A stretch of 64,000 nt of DNA from Streptomyces sp. CA-210063 (lineage in GTDB: Bacteria > Actinomycetota > Actinomycetes > Streptomycetales > Streptomycetaceae): positions 3,596,001 through 3,660,000 of the forward strand of contig NZ_CP102512.1 of NCBI RefSeq assembly GCF_024612015.1, in the 5' to 3' direction. Each line of letters begins with the position of its first letter. Position 1 is the stretch's first letter. Below the pieces are notes generated by a model that was given only the letters and a program-made list of their open reading frames with translations, did no database searches and was not told the origin of the DNA. The position numbers were made by a program, and so were the translations under genes. Below, in pieces: positions 59,786 through 64,000 of this stretch.

Positions 59786-60547
59786 TCATACGGGGTCTGT
59801 CGTCGGGGTTCTGCCCGAGTACTCCCCGCTGATCGCGTCCGCGGTGCGGCGTACCAGGGGAAGCAGGGTGAGGAGTTCGTCGGCGGTGACGACGACGTTG
59901 GGCGCGGAGACCGACATCGCGGCGACGACCCGGCCGTCGGCGCCGCGAATGGGCGCGGCCACGCAGTTGATGGACTCCTCGTGGCCGCCGAGGTCGGTGG
60001 CCCAGCCCTGTTCGCGTACCCGCGCCAGCTCCTTGAGGAAGGCGGGGGCGTTGGGCGTCGAACGGGCCGTGTACATGGGGTAGTCGAGCCTCTCCGCGAG
60101 GGCGCGGCGCTCGGGTTCGGGGAGGTCGGCGAGGCAGAGCTTGGCGACGGCGGCGACCGTGATGGCGACCGGTTTGCCGATCCGGGAGTACATGCGGACC
60201 GGGTAGCGGCTCTCCACCTTGTCGATGTAGAGGACCTCGTTCTCCTCGTAGACGGCGAGGTGGACGGTGTGACCGCACTGTTCGTTGAGGCGTACGAGGT
60301 GGGGGTGGGCGATCTCGCGGATGTCGAGGTTCTCCACGGCCTCCTGGGCGAGGGCGAAGAGGCGGGCGCCGAGGCGGTAGCGCTGGTCGGACTGGCGGTA
60401 GACGAGGCCGTGTTCGTGGAGGGTGCGCAGGAGGCGCAGGGCCGTGGACTTGTGGACGCCCAGGCGGTCGGCCACCTGGCCGAGGTCGGCGGGGCCCTCG
60501 GCGAGCAGCGGCAGGATGCTCAGCGCTCGGTCGACGGTCTGGCTCAT
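59786..60547 (-). CDS. IclR family transcriptional regulator
   Basis: 253 residues; ATG 60547 overlaps the kinase stop (ATGA). N-terminal winged helix (TVDRALSILPLLAEGPADLG, LGVHKSTALRLLRTLHEHGL) and C-terminal effector domain (DIREIAHPHLVRLNEQCGHT, INCVAAPIRGADGRVVAAMS). Probably controls this cluster from the divergent spacer at 61789-61914, where a perfect palindrome lies, responding to a sugar acid or D-amino-acid-derived ligand. Confidence 0.95.
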   Translation of the reverse strand: MSQTVDRALSILPLLAEGPADLGQVADRLGVHKSTALRLLRTLHEHGLVYRQSDQRYRLGARLFALAQEAVENLDIREIAHPHLVRLNEQCGHTVHLAVYEENEVLYIDKVESRYPVRMYSRIGKPVAITVAAVAKLCLADLPEPERRALAERLDYPMYTARSTPNAPAFLKELARVREQGWATDLGGHEESINCVAAPIRGADGRVVAAMSVSAPNVVVTADELLTLLPLVRRTADAISGEYSGRTPTTDPV

Positions 60548-61788
60548 GGGGTGCGTACCTCCTCGTGGGCCTGATCGGCTTGCGTCCAGCCGGGGCCGAG
60601 TCGAAGTCTCCCCCACGCGTCGTCGTCCAGGGCCGCCAGGCGGTCGGCGTGGTCGCGGGGCGGAGGGGTGGCGAGGTCGCCGGGGACGGTGAGGGTGGCG
60701 GCGGCCATGAGGTGGCCGTGGCGGAGGCGGTCGCGGGCGGGGAGGGCGCGGAGGGTGGCGGAGAGGAAGCCGGCGGCGAAGGCGTCGCCGGCGCCGACCG
60801 CTGCCGCGACGTGGACCGTGGGGGCGGGCACGAAGGTGGTCGTGTCTGTGGGCGGCCGGGTGCGCGCCGTCGTGGGGTCGCCTGCGGTGGCGGTGGGGTC
60901 GGGGGCGCGCCGGGGGGTCTCCGTCCTCGGTCCGGCGGGCGCCGTCGCGTCGGGATGTGCCCGGTGGTGGACGCCGGCCGCTGCGGGCGGACACCCCCCG
61001 GCACGCCCCCTTCCGTCCGTGCGCGGCTGATCCACCGGTGGGGGCGTGCGTTCGAACAGGGTGGCTCCGTGCGCTCCCTGTTTCACCACCAGGGTTCCCG
61101 GCTCCGGCAGCAGCGTCCGGATCGCTGTCGGGCCGCCTGTGACGCCCCAGGCCTCGACCGCCTCGTTCTCGCCCACGAACACGATGTCGGCCCCGCGCGC
61201 CAGGTCCAGCAGGACGTGCGGGCCGTCGGCGTCGCGCCACAGGCCCGGCCGGTGGTTCACGTCGAAGGAGACCAGGGGGCGGTTCGGCCGGGGGGCCGTC
61301 AGCTCGCGCAGCAGGCCCAGGCAGTCGGCGGACAGGGCGGCCGTGATGCCGGACAGGTGCAGCACGCGCGCCGCGTGCACCGCTTCCAGGTCCACCGTCC
61401 GGACTCCCATCGCCGACGCCGCCGACCCCGTCCGGTAGTACGCGACCTCGTGCGCGTCGGTGTCCCGGTCCCCCGCCGTACGGAAGTACACGCCCGTAGG
61501 ACGTCCCGGATCGCGCCGTACGAACGCCACGTCGACGCCGTAGGAGCCGATCTCCTCCACCAGGTGATCGCCGAACCCGTCGGCCCCCAGCCGGCTCACC
61601 CAGCGGACCGCGTGCCCGGCCGACGCGAGCGCGCACGCGACGTTGGACTCCGCGCCACCGATGGCCCGGTCGAAGGAGGGGACGTCGGCGAGGCGGCCGG
61701 GGCGGGTGGGGAGGAAGGTGACCATGGACTCGCCGAGCGCGACGACGTCCACGACGTCGACGACGTCGGGGGCATTCACGATGGTCAT
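60544..61788 (-). CDS. PfkB sugar kinase (KDG-kinase-like) with an in-frame repeat insertion
   Basis: 414 residues from ATG 61788, about 65 longer than relatives. VVALGESMVTFLPTRPGRLA and AIGGAESNVACALASAGHAV are the N-terminal PfkB blocks; LVSFDVNHRPGLW and VVKQGAHGATLFERT follow; AAAVGAGDAFAAGFLSATLR (about 320) has the catalytic Asp. Between GATLFERT and the VHVAAAVGAGD block lies a Pro/Arg/Thr-rich insert (about 250-316) that coincides with dispersed palindromic element copy 2. Likely 2-keto-3-deoxygluconate or ribokinase-type activity, if the insert is tolerated. Confidence 0.88.
   Translation of the reverse strand: MTIVNAPDVVDVVDVVALGESMVTFLPTRPGRLADVPSFDRAIGGAESNVACALASAGHAVRWVSRLGADGFGDHLVEEIGSYGVDVAFVRRDPGRPTGVYFRTAGDRDTDAHEVAYYRTGSAASAMGVRTVDLEAVHAARVLHLSGITAALSADCLGLLRELTAPRPNRPLVSFDVNHRPGLWRDADGPHVLLDLARGADIVFVGENEAVEAWGVTGGPTAIRTLLPEPGTLVVKQGAHGATLFERTPPPVDQPRTDGRGRAGGCPPAAAGVHHRAHPDATAPAGPRTETPRRAPDPTATAGDPTTARTRPPTDTTTFVPAPTVHVAAAVGAGDAFAAGFLSATLRALPARDRLRHGHLMAAATLTVPGDLATPPPRDHADRLAALDDDAWGRLRLGPGWTQADQAHEEVRTP
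60865..61028. repeat. Palindromic dispersed element, copy 2 (inside PfkB kinase)
   Basis: Arms 60901-60926 and 60985-61010 are inverted repeats matching at 23 of 26 bases, and match the arms of copy 1 (33987-34155). Outer flanks are also similar. The centre (about 58 bases) differs. Read in frame by the kinase gene as a Pro/Arg/Thr-rich insert. Confidence 0.85.
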
Positions 61789-61876
61789 GACTCCTTGTCG
61801 TCTCAGGTCGCGGCGGTTCCATTGACCCGGCGTTGGCCTGGATGTTAGACAGCAGTAAGCGGTATACGCAATGGAT

Positions 61877-61893
61877 GTTGCAGAGACTGCAAC
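61877..61893. promoter_or_regulatory. Perfect palindrome, probable IclR operator
   Basis: GTTGCAG-AGA-CTGCAAC, a perfect 7-bp inverted repeat with a 3-base centre, lies in the 126-base spacer between the divergent kinase and deaminase genes, 21 bases upstream of the deaminase GTG. IclR proteins bind such palindromes in divergent spacers; binding is inferred. Confidence 0.6.
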
Positions 61894-61914
61894 GGACCTG
61901 ATCAGGGAGGCCCC

Positions 61915-63198
61915 GTGTCCCTCGGCACCGGCACCGAAGCGCTCGCCCGTCTCGCGGAGGAACGTGTCGACCACCGCTTCAAGGGCCTCCCGCCGGACGC
62001 CGCCGGGCTCACGGTGGCCGAGTTGGCCGCGCAGGGCCGGAACCTGTTCACGGGCGGTTTCACCACCCCCGTGCTCGCCCTGTCCGCCGAGCGCCTGGAG
62101 CACAACCTGGCGCTGATGGAGACCTACTCCGCCCGCCACGGCCTCGCCTTCGCCCCGCACGGCAAGACATCCATGGCGCCGCAGCTGTTCCGGCGGCAGA
62201 TCGAGCGCGGGGCATGGGGTATCACCCTCGCCGTGCCCCATCAGGTGCGCGTGGCAAGGGAGTTCGGGATCGAGCGGATCTTCCTCGCCAACGAGGTCGT
62301 CGACCCGGCCGCCCTGCGCTGGATCGCCGCCGAACTGGCGGCCGATCCGTCCTTCCGGCTCGTCTGTTACGTCGACTCCGTGCGCGGTGTGGAGCTGATG
62401 GACGCGGTGCTACGCGGCTGCGCGCGTCCCGTGGACGTCGTCGTGGAGCTGGGCGCGGGCGAGGGCGCGCGGACCGGGGTCCGTACGGAGGCGGAGTGCG
62501 CGGCGGTCGCTGACGCGGTGGCCGGGGTCGAGACGCTGCGGCTGGTGGGGGTCGCCGGGTACGAGGGCGAGGTGCCGCAGGCCGACCCGGAGCGGGTGGG
62601 GGCGTGGCTGCGCCGGCTCACCGCGCTGGCCGTCGAGTTCGACAAGGCGGGGCGGTTCGCGGGGCTGGAGGAGGTGATCGTGAGCGCGGGCGGCAGCGCG
62701 TGGTTCGACGCGGTGGCCGAGGTGTTCGCCGGGATTCCCGAGCTGTCCGTGCCCGTACTGAAGTTGCTGCGGTCGGGCGCGTACGTCTCGCACGACGTCG
62801 GGCACTACCGGCGGGTGACCCCGTTCAACCGTGTCCCCGAGGAAGGCGCCCTGGAGCCCGCCTTCCGGCTCTGGGCCCAGATCGTCTCCCGCCCCTCCCC
62901 CGACCAGGCCTTCGCCAACGCGGGCAAGCGCGACGCCGCGTACGACCTGGATCTGCCGTCGGTGGAGGTCGTGCGGGACGCGGGCACGGGTGCGGTCCGC
63001 GACGACGCCGGGGTGACGGTGACCGGCCTGTCCGACCAGCACGCGTGGCTGCGGACGGAGGCGGGTGCGGCGCTGGAGGTCGGCGACTGGGTGGGGCTGG
63101 GGCTGTCGCATCCGTGCACGTCGTTCGACAAGTGGCAGCTGATTCCGGTGGTGGAGGCGGACGGGACGGTCGTGGACTTCGTACGGACGTTCTTCTGA
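61915..63198 (+). CDS. D-serine dehydratase-like PLP enzyme (amino acid deaminase)
   Basis: 427 residues from GTG. Alanine-racemase-type PLP barrel at the N-terminus with the Schiff-base Lys in FAPHGKTSMAPQLFRRQI, then ITLAVPHQVRVAREFGIERI and ELGAGEGARTGVRTEAECAA. The C-terminal D-serine-dehydratase-like domain ends in LGLSHPCTSFDKWQLIPVV, with the His and Cys of the zinc site. Eukaryotic-type DSD1 and bacterial D-threonine aldolase relatives share it. It probably deaminates D-serine/D-threonine to 2-oxo acids, consistent with RidA nearby. Confidence 0.9.
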   Translation: MSLGTGTEALARLAEERVDHRFKGLPPDAAGLTVAELAAQGRNLFTGGFTTPVLALSAERLEHNLALMETYSARHGLAFAPHGKTSMAPQLFRRQIERGAWGITLAVPHQVRVAREFGIERIFLANEVVDPAALRWIAAELAADPSFRLVCYVDSVRGVELMDAVLRGCARPVDVVVELGAGEGARTGVRTEAECAAVADAVAGVETLRLVGVAGYEGEVPQADPERVGAWLRRLTALAVEFDKAGRFAGLEEVIVSAGGSAWFDAVAEVFAGIPELSVPVLKLLRSGAYVSHDVGHYRRVTPFNRVPEEGALEPAFRLWAQIVSRPSPDQAFANAGKRDAAYDLDLPSVEVVRDAGTGAVRDDAGVTVTGLSDQHAWLRTEAGAALEVGDWVGLGLSHPCTSFDKWQLIPVVEADGTVVDFVRTFF

Positions 63199-63313
63199 GA
63201 GCGCTCCGGCGAAGCCGGCACCACCGTGGCGGGACGGGTGGAGCGGGTGGATGAGGGCCGCGCGGAGCGCGGGAAACGAGACGGCTCGGGCGGAGCCCGG
63301 AAAGGTGGCACAC

Positions 63314-64000
63314 ATGGACCTGGTCATCCGTGACGTCGACGTCGTGGACGGTTCCGGCGACCCCTCCTACCGCGCCGACGTGGTCGTGGCGGGCGGCAGG
63401 ATCACCTCGATCGTCAAGGAGGCCGCCGCGGCCGGGTGCCAGCGCCCCCGGGGCCGGCGGGAGCTGGACGCCGAGGGACTGGTCCTGGCCCCCGGTTTCA
63501 TCGACATGCACGCCCACAGCGACCTCGCGCTGCTGCGGGACCCCGAGCACACGGCCAAGGCGGCGCAGGGGGTGACCCTGGAGGTCCTCGGCCAGGACGG
63601 CCTGTCGTACGCGCCCGTCGACGACCGCACCCTCGACGAGGTCCGCCGCGCGATCACCGGCTGGAACGGCTACGGCGAGGACATCGACTTCACCTGGCGC
63701 TCGGTCGGCGAGTACCTGGACCGCCTCGACCACGGCTTCGGCGGCGCGGGCATCGCCGTGAACGCCGCGTACCTGGTCCCGCAGGGCACCGTACGGATGC
63801 TCGCGATGGGCTGGGAGGACCGCGAGGCCACGCCCCAAGAGCTGGACCGTATGCGGGAGTCGGTGGCGGCGGGTCTGCGGGAGGGAGCGGTCGGCATGTC
63901 GTCGGGGCTCACCTACACCCCCGGCATGTACGCCAAGGACGCCGAACTCACCGAGCTGTGCCGGGTGGTCGCGTCGTACGGCGGCTACTACTGCCCGCAC
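63314..64000 (+). CDS. N-acyl-D-amino-acid deacylase, cut by the window end
   Basis: The first 229 residues of an amidohydrolase-superfamily D-aminoacylase: DLVIRDVDVVDGSGDPSYRA, then LAPGFIDMHAHSDLALLRDP with the HxH zinc ligands, TLEVLGQDGLSYAPV, and GAVGMSSGLTYTPGMYAKDA near 195-215. It releases D-amino acids from N-acyl-D-amino acids, supplying the deaminase upstream (115 bases away, same strand). The C-terminal half is outside the window. Confidence 0.93.
   Translation, partial: MDLVIRDVDVVDGSGDPSYRADVVVAGGRITSIVKEAAAAGCQRPRGRRELDAEGLVLAPGFIDMHAHSDLALLRDPEHTAKAAQGVTLEVLGQDGLSYAPVDDRTLDEVRRAITGWNGYGEDIDFTWRSVGEYLDRLDHGFGGAGIAVNAAYLVPQGTVRMLAMGWEDREATPQELDRMRESVAAGLREGAVGMSSGLTYTPGMYAKDAELTELCRVVASYGGYYCPH

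Overview
The window is chromosomal DNA of a Streptomyces or very close relative. GC content is very high, codon position 3 is almost always G or C, GTG and TTG starts are common, and 4-bp ATGA/GTGA gene overlaps are frequent. The content is also typical: SpoIIE-type phosphatases and orphan HATPase anti-sigma-like proteins, an XRE regulator with a small DUF397-like partner, ECF sigma factors, a GH18 chitinase behind a DasR-like (dre) operator, and a dispersed repeat containing GTGGCTGGTCGCGCAGTT in five intergenic copies.

Layout. 0-20 kb is mostly conserved core: class I fumarase (3' end only), fumC, a DUF402 protein, a SpoIIE-family phosphatase, a class A penicillin-binding protein, a PadR-ABC-FtsX efflux operon with a 30-bp palindromic operator, ahpD, a methyltransferase, a winged-helix protein, a probable 6C-type small RNA, undecaprenyl diphosphate synthase, a PIN-PhoH protein, a secreted SLT transglycosylase and an AI-2E-family membrane protein. 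20-25.6 kb is a scar zone: fragments of an IS630-type transposase, a GntR gene and a PIN-domain gene lie among small regulators (NmrA-like/HxlR pair, RibD-like reductase, AbiEi-endonuclease-like protein, short GntR with two small hypotheticals).

25.6-38.2 kb is a minus-strand tad (tight adherence, Flp pilus) cluster. It runs from a zinc-ribbon protein through CpaB, a small basic ORF, a CpaE-TadE fusion, a second TadE, TadA, TadB, TadC, a histidine kinase and response regulator, a Flp-type pilin, a TadG-like protein, a lipoprotein and an OmpA-family protein. Most genes overlap or lie a few bases apart. The cluster is full of sequence expansions: a 204-residue leader on the second TadE built from 19-residue repeats plus a dispersed palindromic element, a low-complexity N-terminus on TadC, a 24-bp tandem array between tadB and tadC, and a repeat translated at the start of the kinase.

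38.4-49.1 kb holds the chitinase, an ECF sigma factor with a CU044_5270-family protein, and a polymorphic-toxin locus. The toxin is a 5'-truncated RHS protein whose C-terminus looks like an R-S-E ADP-ribosyltransferase, overlapped by its putative immunity gene. Downstream, about 1.2 kb of lower-GC orphan modules sits between an intact and a truncated copy of a HATPase gene, followed by an XRE/DUF397-like pair.

49-57.7 kb carries proline-rich single-pass proteins, a SigE-family sigma factor with a downstream repeat-bearing membrane protein, an Nramp transporter, another HATPase and an M14 carboxypeptidase. 57.7-64 kb is a D-amino-acid or sugar-acid utilisation locus: GntP-family permease, RidA, IclR regulator and PfkB kinase read one way; a D-serine-dehydratase-like PLP enzyme and an N-acyl-D-amino-acid deacylase (cut by the window end) read the other way from a shared control region. 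The kinase carries a second copy of the palindromic element found in tadE, inserted in frame.

No tRNA, rRNA or CRISPR array was seen.
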